Shown in pieces: positions 16,419 to 24,757 of a stretch of DNA of 35,982 bases; position 1 is the first letter of the stretch, and each line of letters begins with the position of its first letter. The stretch is from Burkholderiaceae bacterium (GTDB lineage: Bacteria; Pseudomonadota; Gammaproteobacteria; Burkholderiales; Burkholderiaceae_E): positions 1 through 35,982 of the forward strand of contig OMIE01000155.1 in the NCBI GenBank assembly GCA_900299025.1, read 5' to 3'. A program made the position numbers and the translations under genes. The notes beneath the pieces are model-generated. The model saw nothing but the letters and a program-made list of their open reading frames with translations, was not told the DNA's origin and searched no databases.

Positions 16419-17075
16419 ATGACTAGCAATGGCGCACGTGATGATGTTGATGCTGATGTTGATGATCATGCGGATGCTCATGTTGATGGTGATATTGGTT
16501 CGTATGCCGGTCAGGTTGCGTCGATGCCACTTCGTTTGCAGCGTGGCCTAACCCTTGTTGAAATATTGATCGCTGTGCTTTTAAGTGCGATCCTTGCCGC
16601 AATTGCCTGGCGTGGTCTCGATCATGTTGCACGAAGCAGCCAACAGCTTGTTGCAAGTACCGATCGCAGCCAACGCCTTAATCAAGTGATGAGTCAGCTT
16701 GAACTGGATTTGATGGAAGCTGCCCAATTGAGACAGAGCGGACAGTTTGCCTTGCAAATGATGAGCTTTCCAATTGCAGAGGGTGCTGAGTCCTCTTGGT
16801 TGCTATTGCAACGTGCCATGAGCGAACAGCTACCTACCAGGGCGCCCCGCTGGGTACGGTGGGAGGTTCGTGATGGCGTCCTAACGCGCAGTCTTTCAGA
16901 GCTTGGTCAAAGTCAAGCCTTGCTTAGTGGTTTGCGTGGCATGGAATTGCGCCCCATTGGCCTGGCACTTGCGCAAGATCCAAGATCTCCCCCTGAGCGG
17001 TGGTCGGGTTTGGAGGTTTTGATCGTGATGCAAAACGGGCAACGGCTTCGCCGTGTGCTTTCGATGCGCGATTGA
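16419..17075 (+). CDS. gspJ: Type II secretion minor pseudopilin GspJ with Asp/His-rich leader
   Basis: Minor pseudopilin of the tip complex. The processing site follows Gly43 and the mature start is LTLVEILIAVLLSAILAAIA, Glu at +5. The domain then has RLNQVMSQLELDLMEA near residues 86-101, typical of GspJ. The 43-residue leader is odd: residues 8-27 are almost only Asp, Val, Ala and His, from a GAT/GTT/GCT-rich repeat. The long leader is supported by a strong ribosome site GGTGGAGG (16407-16414) before ATG 16419. ATG 16524 would give a normal leader but has no ribosome site. Confidence 0.92.
   Translation: MTSNGARDDVDADVDDHADAHVDGDIGSYAGQVASMPLRLQRGLTLVEILIAVLLSAILAAIAWRGLDHVARSSQQLVASTDRSQRLNQVMSQLELDLMEAAQLRQSGQFALQMMSFPIAEGAESSWLLLQRAMSEQLPTRAPRWVRWEVRDGVLTRSLSELGQSQALLSGLRGMELRPIGLALAQDPRSPPERWSGLEVLIVMQNGQRLRRVLSMRD
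16440..16495 (+). repeat. Imperfect GATGTTGATGCT repeat in the gspJ leader
   Basis: Low-complexity DNA made of GATGTTGAT, GATGCT and related triplets, encoding alternating Asp, Val, Ala and His. All units are multiples of three bases, so copy changes keep frame. It looks like replication-slippage expansion inside the coding region. Confidence 0.7.
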
Positions 17076-17078
17076 TTG

Positions 17079-18020
17079 ATGGCCAGAATCATGAGGCGCA
17101 AGGCTGAAGGCGCGGCCGTCCTGGCTGCGATGCTGGTTGTTGCTATTGCAGCAAGCCTTGCGGCACAAGTCTTTGAGCGTCAGCAACTAGCCGTGCGTAC
17201 CATCGAAAACCGCATGGATGCGTCTCAGATTCGATGGATCGAGCGAGCAGCAAGTGATTGGGCTCGGCTTGTGCTTCGTCTGGATGCCCGAACCACCACC
17301 ATCGACCATTTAGGCGAACCCTGGGCCATGGCCATACAGCAAACCGAGCTTGATCCGACGGTATATGGGGGTGCGCGTGCAGGTACGAAGGATGCAAAGG
17401 CGGTGCTTTCGGGTCAAATCCAGGACGCTCAAGCCCGATTTAATCTTCGCAACTTGCTGCAAACAAGCGATCGCACAGCCTCGGATCCACTTCCGCAAAC
17501 GCCCAAGCCTTCAGCGCCAGACCTCCAAGCCCTGAGAAAATTACTTGCTGCTATAGGGCTTGACGCAAGCCTTGCAGAGTTGATTGCTGCCTATGCTGTG
17601 TCGCCTGGCTTTGGCCGCGCTGCAGATCTTCTGTTGGTTCCTGGTATGGATCAGCCGATTTATCAACGATTAGAGCGGTACATGATTGTTCTGCCTCAGC
17701 GTTCATCCTTGAACATTAATACGGCAAGCCCCGAGTTGTTACATGCTTATCTTCCAGGCCTTGACTTGGCTTCTGCCCAAATTTTGGTAAAGCGTCGCGA
17801 AGAGCGAGCCTTCATGGATTTGGCAGCGCTTAAGGCAAGCCTATCGTTGAGCGAGGAGCTTGCAGGTGATCGCTTCACTGTCCTTTCGCGTTTCTTCTTT
17901 ATGGAGGGGGTGATAGGCTATGGGCGGGTGAGTTCACGTGCTCGCATACTCTATGACCGAAATCCTCAAAGTGGTCTGGACGGTGAGGCAGTCAGCGTCG
18001 TCTGGCGAGAAACACTTTAA
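17079..18020 (+). CDS. gspK: Type II secretion minor pseudopilin GspK
   Basis: GspK caps the pseudopilus tip. The leader is 11 residues (ending AEG) and the mature start AAVLAAMLVVAIAASLAAQV lacks Glu at +5, as is normal for GspK. The large alpha domain shows GQIQDAQARFNLRNLL near residues 108-123 and the helix-hairpin-helix-like SSLNINTASPELLHAYLPGL near 210-229. At 313 residues it is of usual length. ATG 17079 is taken over TTG 17076. A 160-base gap separates it from gspL. Confidence 0.93.
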   Translation: MARIMRRKAEGAAVLAAMLVVAIAASLAAQVFERQQLAVRTIENRMDASQIRWIERAASDWARLVLRLDARTTTIDHLGEPWAMAIQQTELDPTVYGGARAGTKDAKAVLSGQIQDAQARFNLRNLLQTSDRTASDPLPQTPKPSAPDLQALRKLLAAIGLDASLAELIAAYAVSPGFGRAADLLLVPGMDQPIYQRLERYMIVLPQRSSLNINTASPELLHAYLPGLDLASAQILVKRREERAFMDLAALKASLSLSEELAGDRFTVLSRFFFMEGVIGYGRVSSRARILYDRNPQSGLDGEAVSVVWRETL

Positions 18021-18084
18021 GGCTGGCGATGGTCGCACTCGGTTTGACGAAAAGCGGTTTATTTTTTGAAAGCTTATGCCTGCC

Positions 18085-18113
18085 TTGGGCTTGTATTAAA
18101 TCTGTCATATAAG
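18085..18113 (+). promoter_or_regulatory. Possible internal promoter before gspL
   Basis: TTGGGC (18085-18090) and TATAAG (18108-18113) are separated by exactly 17 bases, about 70 bases before the gspL start. The gap between gspK and gspL is the longest inside the gsp cluster, so a second promoter here is plausible. Pattern match only. Confidence 0.4.
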
Positions 18114-18181
18114 GTCTGAATCATCCGGTCCTGCTGCTCATACTCCATGTTTTTCATACCCATTATTAAGGAAACCATTTC

Positions 18182-19411
18182 TTGGCGCTAAGGCCTCAAT
18201 CCAGGTCTTGCTTTTTGCCCTCCCGGACTTCGGTTGCGGGGCGGGCCCAAAAGGCCTTGCTGCTTTCGCTCGAAGCAGCAAGTAATGAGGCCATAGCAGG
18301 CTCAGGCTCGCTGGCATTAGGGACTGGTGCTCAGGGGATCAAGCTCTACCTTCATCCAAGAGATGCGCGTTTGCTGGGATTTAAGCCTTTGCCGCTTGTT
18401 GGTGTCGAACGAGTCAACGCCCTTAAGAGTCAGCTTGAGGGGTCATTGCTTGAGGATTTAGATCGATTGGTTCTGGCATGTCGATTCGAGCGCGATCAGT
18501 GGTATGCGGCATTAAGTGATAAATCATGGATCGAAGCTTTAGCGATCGAAGCTCGATCGCTTGGTTTAAAGCTTGAGGGTGTTTGGCCTGCCCAATGTTT
18601 GTTTGACGTCGCAGAGATAGCGCAAACCGACAAGCCATCGGAAGCCTGGGAACATAGCAACCTCGATCTCCTCTGGCCGCCAGCTCGAGGGCAAGTCGAG
18701 GCATCAACGCGCATCCGTCAATGGCCTGACAAGGCATTAAAAAAACATGAACAAGGTTTGAATTTACTTGAGGCCTTGGTATTAGGTGATGAGAAAAATG
18801 CCTGGGCTGCGACTTCAGCTGACTCAGTGGGTATAGGTCGAAGATTTGCACTACTTGTTGCACAAGTCCGCTGGGCCTTGAGCCATTCACCAAAAGGCAG
18901 CTTGCGGCGACCGATGACGCTTGGCCTGGCATGCATGGCTGTAGCGGGTATTGGATTGCAAATCGACACTTGGACCCTGCAAAGCCGAGTCGAGGAAGCT
19001 GAAGCAGAACTTGGTCGCTTGTTCAAAGAGACGATGCCCAATCAGACGGTCATGGTTGATCCAGTGTTGCAGCTGCAGCGTGCCCTTGATCAGCGCCGGC
19101 AGTCACCCTTTGTCGGATCTGGCCAAGCCACGGATATGGATCCTATAGCGGGCATGCTTCTTATGCAGCGGGCGCTTTCGCGTGCAGCGGGCGCAAGCGC
19201 CGCCGACGCCGTCCAAATGATCGAGTGGCGTACCGGCCCATCGGGAGCGATCTTGAGCCTGCGCTACAACGCTTCGGCAGTCGATCAACAAAGTCTGCGG
19301 CCAATTGTTCAAGATCTTGCATCGAAAGCAGGTTGGTCGGTGCAATGGGGTGCGGCTCAGGAAGGTTTGATGCAATGGCAGGCACGATCAAGGCAGGGTT
19401 ATGGTTCCTAG
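18182..19411 (+). CDS. gspL: Type II secretion platform protein GspL, TTG start
   Basis: GspL spans the inner membrane and recruits the ATPase GspE. The cytoplasmic actin-like part covers about residues 1-235 (VNALKSQLEGSLLEDLDRLV, then SWIEALAIEARSLGL). A membrane helix follows near 240-260 (MTLGLACMAVAGIGLQI) and then a periplasmic ferredoxin-like domain. The start is TTG 18182, supported by AAGGAA about 9 bases upstream; no ATG fits better. The gspM start lies inside its end (ATG 19401 before stop 19411). Confidence 0.88.
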   Translation: MALRPQSRSCFLPSRTSVAGRAQKALLLSLEAASNEAIAGSGSLALGTGAQGIKLYLHPRDARLLGFKPLPLVGVERVNALKSQLEGSLLEDLDRLVLACRFERDQWYAALSDKSWIEALAIEARSLGLKLEGVWPAQCLFDVAEIAQTDKPSEAWEHSNLDLLWPPARGQVEASTRIRQWPDKALKKHEQGLNLLEALVLGDEKNAWAATSADSVGIGRRFALLVAQVRWALSHSPKGSLRRPMTLGLACMAVAGIGLQIDTWTLQSRVEEAEAELGRLFKETMPNQTVMVDPVLQLQRALDQRRQSPFVGSGQATDMDPIAGMLLMQRALSRAAGASAADAVQMIEWRTGPSGAILSLRYNASAVDQQSLRPIVQDLASKAGWSVQWGAAQEGLMQWQARSRQGYGS

Positions 19412-19907
19412 TCAGCTGCAAGGGCTTGCCCACTGGTTCCAATCGCTTAAACAACGCGAGCGTCGTCTGATTGGCTTCACCCTCTGTGTGCTAGTTCCTG
19501 CAGTCTTACTTTTGGCTTGGGTGGAACCCATGCTCGCATCGAGGCGGGTCTTACATGAACGCTTGGATCGGCTTGAGCGTGAGCGGGGGCGGATGCAAGC
19601 CTTAGCCCAAGAATGGCGAAGTCTGGATCAACAGCTTCCGCAGGCAAATCGACAAGATCTAGAATCCAGAATTTTAGCAAGCCTGAAGGCAAGAGCTGAT
19701 CTCGACGGCGTTTCAGTAAAAGTTCTCGATCAAGGATCTGTTTTGCTTGAGGCAGCAGCGGTACCGCGAATGCCGTTTATGGCTTGGCTTGTTGAGGTGA
19801 GACGCGAAACACAAACTCAATGGTCAGAATTTCGCATCGAGCGGGCTGCGCAAAGTGACCGCTTAAAGATCCGGATTCGCTTCGTTGAAGCGGCTGGACG
19901 GACATGA
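19401..19907 (+). CDS. gspM: Type II secretion platform protein GspM
   Basis: A 168-residue bitopic protein that pairs with GspL. It has a short cytoplasmic N terminus (FQSLKQRERRLIG), a membrane helix (FTLCVLVPAVLLLAWVEP, about residues 26-43), a coiled region with many Arg and Glu, and a small ferredoxin-like C-terminal domain. It overlaps gspL by 11 bases and its stop overlaps the gspN start. Confidence 0.88.
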   Translation: MVPSQLQGLAHWFQSLKQRERRLIGFTLCVLVPAVLLLAWVEPMLASRRVLHERLDRLERERGRMQALAQEWRSLDQQLPQANRQDLESRILASLKARADLDGVSVKVLDQGSVLLEAAAVPRMPFMAWLVEVRRETQTQWSEFRIERAAQSDRLKIRIRFVEAAGRT

Positions 19908-20722
19908 AGATTATTGTTGTTTTGTTGATCATGGTCGTTGCTGCGGTCTTGCATGCGCCGGCAACCTGGCTCGACGAAGCTGCCGCAAATACCACTGCTG
20001 GCCGAATTCGCCTGGCTCAGGCAAGCGGCACGATTTGGCGTGGACAAGCGTATTTGCTTGTCAGCGTCAAACAATCAGGCCAAGCAACGAGCGCCTCCGC
20101 AACTAGTGGGTCAGGTGGTCGCGATGAAGGGGGTGAACAGGCGCGTGCACGCGATCAGGTTAAGGGCCTTGTCCTACCCGAGCCCTTGAGATGGCGTATC
20201 AATCCCTTTGCGCTACTCGCGGGCGGTCCTGCGCTCGAAGTGAGCATGCAAGGCCTTGATCGACCTTTGCGCTTGGCCTGGCGCGATCAAACGCTTCAAG
20301 TGCCCGCGGGACAGCTAGATTTGCCAAGACTTGATTTTGCAGCACTGGGATCGCCCTGGAATAGCTTGCAACCCAGCGCACGCTTGCAATTTCGCTGGAG
20401 CGAGCTTTTGATTGCGACGCATGCTGATCCGGCTAAGCCTTCGGTAGGACGGGTTAACCTGGTGATAAGCGATCTCGCTGCACGCATTTCACCGGTTCAA
20501 CCGCTTGGAAGTTACGACTGGGCTTTTGATCTTGGTAACGGCAAGCAATGGACCATGCGCACACTTGACGGTGTGCTGGATCTGCGAGCTGCGCCAGAAG
20601 CAGGAAGGGGTATTCGTATTGAAGCGCGTCCCCTGCCTGCGGAAGAAGCAAGGCTTAGGCCGCTTTTGTCATTGATGGGGACTCGGGAGGCCGACGCGAC
20701 GGTGATGCGATTGTTGCCCTAA
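19904..20722 (+). CDS. gspN: Type II secretion system protein GspN
   Basis: GspN is an accessory type II protein found in Burkholderiales, Xanthomonadales and Klebsiella. The 272-residue product has an N-terminal membrane or signal segment (IIVVLLIMVVAAVLHAPATW) followed by the T2SSN pattern LAQASGTIWRGQAYL near residues 38-52 and PLRWRINPFALLAGGPALEV near 94-113. It overlaps gspM by 4 bases and lies just before gspD. A low-complexity insert rich in Ser, Gly, Ala and Arg lies near residues 61-85. Confidence 0.88.
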   Translation: MKIIVVLLIMVVAAVLHAPATWLDEAAANTTAGRIRLAQASGTIWRGQAYLLVSVKQSGQATSASATSGSGGRDEGGEQARARDQVKGLVLPEPLRWRINPFALLAGGPALEVSMQGLDRPLRLAWRDQTLQVPAGQLDLPRLDFAALGSPWNSLQPSARLQFRWSELLIATHADPAKPSVGRVNLVISDLAARISPVQPLGSYDWAFDLGNGKQWTMRTLDGVLDLRAAPEAGRGIRIEARPLPAEEARLRPLLSLMGTREADATVMRLLP

Positions 20723-20756
20723 AGCAATCGCCATCTCTCCGCTATAAAGGATGTCA

Positions 20757-23288
20757 ATGAATCAAGCATATAGAACGAATAACGGAAAAGTCGTGCAGTC
20801 GCAGAGACTTCGCATGGCTGCTCGACGTATCGCAAATCGCAAGCTATCGGTAGTACTTCTGTTGCTGCCCTTTATTCAAGCATCCTATGCTCAGCAGCCT
20901 GCTGCCTTATTGCCCGCAAACCCGTCAGCTCAATCGATAAGCGCTGGCACTACAAACTCAAGCCAAGCAGCGAGCCCGCCATCGACAGACACCCAGCCTC
21001 TACTATCGCCAGACGCGCAGTCGCGGGCGTCGCCCGACTCGCAGTCTCAGTCCTCAGCTTTATCTCCTGCGCCTGCTACGCTCCCGTCCGGGATACCGAG
21101 CGCTGCCCCCTCGCAAAGCAAGGGCTCGATTCAGCGTGTTGGCGGTGATCGCCTGCAGTTGAATTTTAGAGATGCCGACATCGATACCGTGGCCGCGGCT
21201 TTTGCCCATTTATTGGGTCGCCAAATCCTGGTTGACGCACGTGTGAAGGGCCGTATGAGCTTGGAATCGAGCAGGCCCTTGACTAAGGATCAAGCGCTTG
21301 CCTTGTTTCAGAGTGCGCTCCGTATGCAGCTTTTTGCGATGGTTCACGTCGGCGATAGCCTGCGAGTCGTACCAGAAGTTGATGCAAAATTGCATGGCGG
21401 TCCTGTGCAGCAACAGGCGAGTCTAGCCCGCAGCGGAGAGGAAGTCATTACGAGAGTTTTTCGCTTGCGCTATGAGTTGGCGAACAATATTTTGCCGATC
21501 ATTCGTCCGCTTGTACCACCCAATAATACGATTTCAGCGATGGCAAGCAATAACAGTCTGGTGGTGACTGATTACTCGAGCAATTTAGAACGTATTGCAC
21601 AATTGATCGAAGAGCTTGATGCACCAGTCAAGGCTGAGTTTGTTTCGATAGCAATCAAACACGCCTCGGCAAGCGAGGTGGCTTTGCTGGTATCACGACT
21701 GCTCGAGGCGAGCGAGGTGGGTGCTAACGATGCCCGACTTAAGGTGAGTCTTGTTCCTGAGCCTCGAAGCAATGCCTTGCTGGTACGATCGGCATCGCCT
21801 GCGCGCATCGAGCAGGTCAGGCAACTGATCGATCAAGTCGATCAGCCATCGGGCAAGCCCGGCAATATCCATGTGGTTTATCTAAAAAACGCTGAAGCGA
21901 CCCGCTTGGCGCAAACGCTTCGAGGCATTTTGAGTGGCGAGGGTACAAGTCTTGGCGGCTCGCTTGCTGGGGCATCAGGCTTTGGTGCCTCCGGGGCTAT
22001 GATGAATCAAGGCCTCGGTGGTGGCTCTGGTGGTCTGACCCATGCCGGAGCTGCGGCTCAACAAGGTCTTGGATCTTCATCGATGGGGCCAAACGCCATG
22101 GGAGGTGCTGCTGGCTTTGCTGGCACAGGATTTGGAGCAACTCCGCAGGGTGGCGGTGCGCTTGGGCTCGGTGGACAAAATATGGCCATGGGTGCTTCGC
22201 AGTCGGGGCAGCTTGGTGTTACGGGTGCAAGCGGCCCGGCAAGCAGTATTAACCGCTTAGGGGCTGTTGTGATTGCAGCAGATGCGGCCACCAACTCGCT
22301 AATCATCACCGCTTCTGAGCCGGTTTTTCGCGATATTCGTGCGGTGATCGATAAGCTCGATGTGCGTCGTGCTCAGGTTTATATCGAATCATTGATTGTT
22401 GAAGTCAATGCCGATAGAGCTGCTGAGCTTGGATTTCAGTGGCAATTCTTAAACGGTACGGTTTCAGGTGCATCGCGTGCGATTGGCGGTACCAACTTAT
22501 CTGCTCGCGGTGAGGGTACGAATATTCTCGATCTCACCACGAATGTGCTTGGCGCAGCCCAGGGGCTTAACATCGGCGTTATCCGAAACACGCCGCTTCC
22601 GGGTGCAGGATCAAACACCGCGGGCTTGATCAATTTGGGTGTGCTTGCCAATGCCTTGCAATCGCGCGCCAACGGTAATGTGCTTGCAACGCCTAATTTA
22701 CTCACGCTTGATAACGAAGAGGCCCGGATCATCATCGGGCAGAACGTTCCCTTTGTAACCGGCTCTTATGTCAATACCGGCGCAGGCGGTGGTGTTGTTA
22801 ATCCATTTCAAACGGTTGAGCGACGCGATGTCGGAACGACCTTGCGTGTGCGACCGCAAGTGTCAGAGGGTGGCACGGTGAAGCTTGCAATCTATCAAGA
22901 AGTTTCTAGTATTCAGGACAAAACGCTAAGTGCTGGCCTCATCACCAACCGGCGTGCGATCGAATCGAATGTGCTGGTTGATGACGGTCAGATTATTGTT
23001 CTCGGCGGTCTGATTGAGGACCGAAGCAGTGGTGACACGCAGTCCGTGCCAATCCTTGGCGACATTCCGATTGCAGGACAGCTTTTCCGTTACGATGCGC
23101 GCTCGCGAAACAAAACCAACCTTTTGGTTTTTCTCCGGCCCCGTGTACTTCGAAGCGCAGAGGCGGCTAATGCCCTCACGCAAGATCGTTATGAATTTAT
23201 GCGAGCTGTTCAGCAAGAGCAAACCCTTCCTGGGGCTGTGTTGATGCCCAAGCAGGAGGCCCCCGTGCTTCCCGAGGTGCCTCGATGA
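20757..23288 (+). CDS. gspD: Type II secretion outer-membrane secretin GspD
   Basis: Forms the outer-membrane channel. The signal peptide is LSVVLLLLPFIQASYA (ending near residue 45), then a Ser/Pro/Gln-rich linker of about 75 residues. N domains start with LQLNFRDADIDTVAAAF near 130. A Gly/Ala/Met-rich insert lies near residues 395-500, a known variable place in secretin N3 domains. The secretin core has VYIESLIVEVNADRAAELGF near 540 and VPILGDIPIAGQLFR near 760, the secretin signature. ATG 20757 is chosen over ATG 20751 because AAAGG lies 6 bases before it. Its stop overlaps the gspE start. Confidence 0.95.
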   Translation: MNQAYRTNNGKVVQSQRLRMAARRIANRKLSVVLLLLPFIQASYAQQPAALLPANPSAQSISAGTTNSSQAASPPSTDTQPLLSPDAQSRASPDSQSQSSALSPAPATLPSGIPSAAPSQSKGSIQRVGGDRLQLNFRDADIDTVAAAFAHLLGRQILVDARVKGRMSLESSRPLTKDQALALFQSALRMQLFAMVHVGDSLRVVPEVDAKLHGGPVQQQASLARSGEEVITRVFRLRYELANNILPIIRPLVPPNNTISAMASNNSLVVTDYSSNLERIAQLIEELDAPVKAEFVSIAIKHASASEVALLVSRLLEASEVGANDARLKVSLVPEPRSNALLVRSASPARIEQVRQLIDQVDQPSGKPGNIHVVYLKNAEATRLAQTLRGILSGEGTSLGGSLAGASGFGASGAMMNQGLGGGSGGLTHAGAAAQQGLGSSSMGPNAMGGAAGFAGTGFGATPQGGGALGLGGQNMAMGASQSGQLGVTGASGPASSINRLGAVVIAADAATNSLIITASEPVFRDIRAVIDKLDVRRAQVYIESLIVEVNADRAAELGFQWQFLNGTVSGASRAIGGTNLSARGEGTNILDLTTNVLGAAQGLNIGVIRNTPLPGAGSNTAGLINLGVLANALQSRANGNVLATPNLLTLDNEEARIIIGQNVPFVTGSYVNTGAGGGVVNPFQTVERRDVGTTLRVRPQVSEGGTVKLAIYQEVSSIQDKTLSAGLITNRRAIESNVLVDDGQIIVLGGLIEDRSSGDTQSVPILGDIPIAGQLFRYDARSRNKTNLLVFLRPRVLRSAEAANALTQDRYEFMRAVQQEQTLPGAVLMPKQEAPVLPEVPR

Positions 23289-24751
23289 CTATCGACGATT
23301 CGACTTGGGTACCTGTGTCCCCAGCTCGTTTTGTTCCTTATAGCTTTGCTCGAAGCCATCGATTACTCGTTAAGGCTGAAGACGCAGGGCGTTTGTTGGT
23401 CTTGCAATGTGAGGCAAGCAGCAGCGCTGGTGTGAATGAGCTCTACAGGGTCCTCGATCAAGAGTTGGTCTTTCAACGTCTGCCTCAAGATCAATTGGAG
23501 CGCGATATTGCCCAGGCCTATGCAAAACAAGACGGTTCTGCAGCAGCTGTGGTCGACGCAGTTGAGAGCGATCTCGATCTGAGTCAATTGATGCAAGACG
23601 TGCCAAGAGTTGAAGATTTGCTCGACGCTCAAGACGATGCACCAATTATTCGGATGATTAATGCTTTGCTTACCCAAGCGGTGCGCGATGGTGCGTCTGA
23701 TATTCATATCGAGGCCTTTGAGCATTTTTCGCTGGTACGTTTTCGTATCGATGGCAGCTTGAGGGATGTGGCCAGACCAAGGCGCGAGTTACACGCTGCC
23801 TTGCTTTCGCGTATCAAGATTTTGGCCTCTCTCGATATTGCAGAAAAGCGTCTGCCGCAAGATGGCAGGATGGCTTTAAGGGTTGCAGGCAAGGCGGTCG
23901 ATGTGAGGGTATCGACGCTTCCAACCGGGCATGGTGAGCGCGCGGTGCTTCGCTTGCTTGATAAGCAAGCTGGCCGGCTCGACTTGAAAGCGCTGGGATT
24001 GGCAGACGATACCCGTGTCGCCTTGAGTAAGCTCGTGCGTCAGCCCCATGGGATTGTTTTAGTGACCGGTCCAACCGGTTCGGGCAAGACCACCACGCTT
24101 TACGCGGCACTCGGTCAGCTCGATAGCACCGTAACAAATATTCTTACGGTTGAGGATCCGATTGAATACGATTTAGAGGGTGTAGGCCAGACTCAGGTCA
24201 ATGCCCGAATTGATATGGATTTTGCAAGAGCGCTTCGCGCAATTTTGCGACAAGACCCTGATGTGGTCATGATCGGTGAAATTCGCGATTTGGAGACCGC
24301 TCAGATCGCGGTACAGGCTTCGCTGACTGGTCACTTGGTGCTTGCAACCCTGCATACGAATGATGCGATCGCGGCTGTGACAAGGCTTGTCGATATGGGT
24401 ATCGAACCGTTCTTATTATCCTCAAGCTTATTAGGCGTTTTATCGCAGCGTTTGATTCGACTGCTTTGTGAAGCATGCAAGGTGCCTGACCCGCTATACC
24501 CCGGTGCCTGGCGAGCGGTTGGCTGCCCAGTCTGTGCGCAAAGCGGATTTCGCGGCCGGGCCGCCATTTGTGAGCTCTTAGAGGTCGATCAAGCCATGCA
24601 GGCCTTGATTCACGAAGCTGCCTCTGAGGCTCGCATGCGTGAGCTGGCTCAGCGCAATGGTTTTAAGAACATGCGCGAAGATGCGCAGCGTTGGCTTCAA
24701 GCCGGATCAACAAGTGTCGACGAAGTGGTCCGTGTGACCCGCGACGCCTAG
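23285..24751 (+). CDS. gspE: Type II secretion ATPase GspE
   Basis: Cytoplasmic ATPase that powers pseudopilus assembly. The Walker A motif is GPTGSGKTTTLYAAL near residues 260-274. The Asp box VEDPIEYDLEGVGQTQVN, Walker B DPDVVMIGEIRD near 324-335 and His box ATLHTNDA follow. The zinc-binding tetracysteine is CEACK and CPVC near 395-420. At 488 residues the length is normal. It overlaps gspD by 4 bases. It is the only secretion ATPase in the window, relevant to the Tad genes upstream that lack their own. Confidence 0.96.
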   Translation: MTIDDSTWVPVSPARFVPYSFARSHRLLVKAEDAGRLLVLQCEASSSAGVNELYRVLDQELVFQRLPQDQLERDIAQAYAKQDGSAAAVVDAVESDLDLSQLMQDVPRVEDLLDAQDDAPIIRMINALLTQAVRDGASDIHIEAFEHFSLVRFRIDGSLRDVARPRRELHAALLSRIKILASLDIAEKRLPQDGRMALRVAGKAVDVRVSTLPTGHGERAVLRLLDKQAGRLDLKALGLADDTRVALSKLVRQPHGIVLVTGPTGSGKTTTLYAALGQLDSTVTNILTVEDPIEYDLEGVGQTQVNARIDMDFARALRAILRQDPDVVMIGEIRDLETAQIAVQASLTGHLVLATLHTNDAIAAVTRLVDMGIEPFLLSSSLLGVLSQRLIRLLCEACKVPDPLYPGAWRAVGCPVCAQSGFRGRAAICELLEVDQAMQALIHEAASEARMRELAQRNGFKNMREDAQRWLQAGSTSVDEVVRVTRDA

Positions 24752-24757
24752 ACGCAT

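Noticed and set aside
16440-16495. Possible CRISPR-like or regulatory repeat array
   Set aside because: Units are short, adjacent without spacers, and lie in frame inside gspJ; better seen as a coding microsatellite.
18021-18181. Possible hidden gene in the gspK-gspL gap
   Set aside because: No frame with a start and ribosome site of useful length; contents look like a promoter region only.
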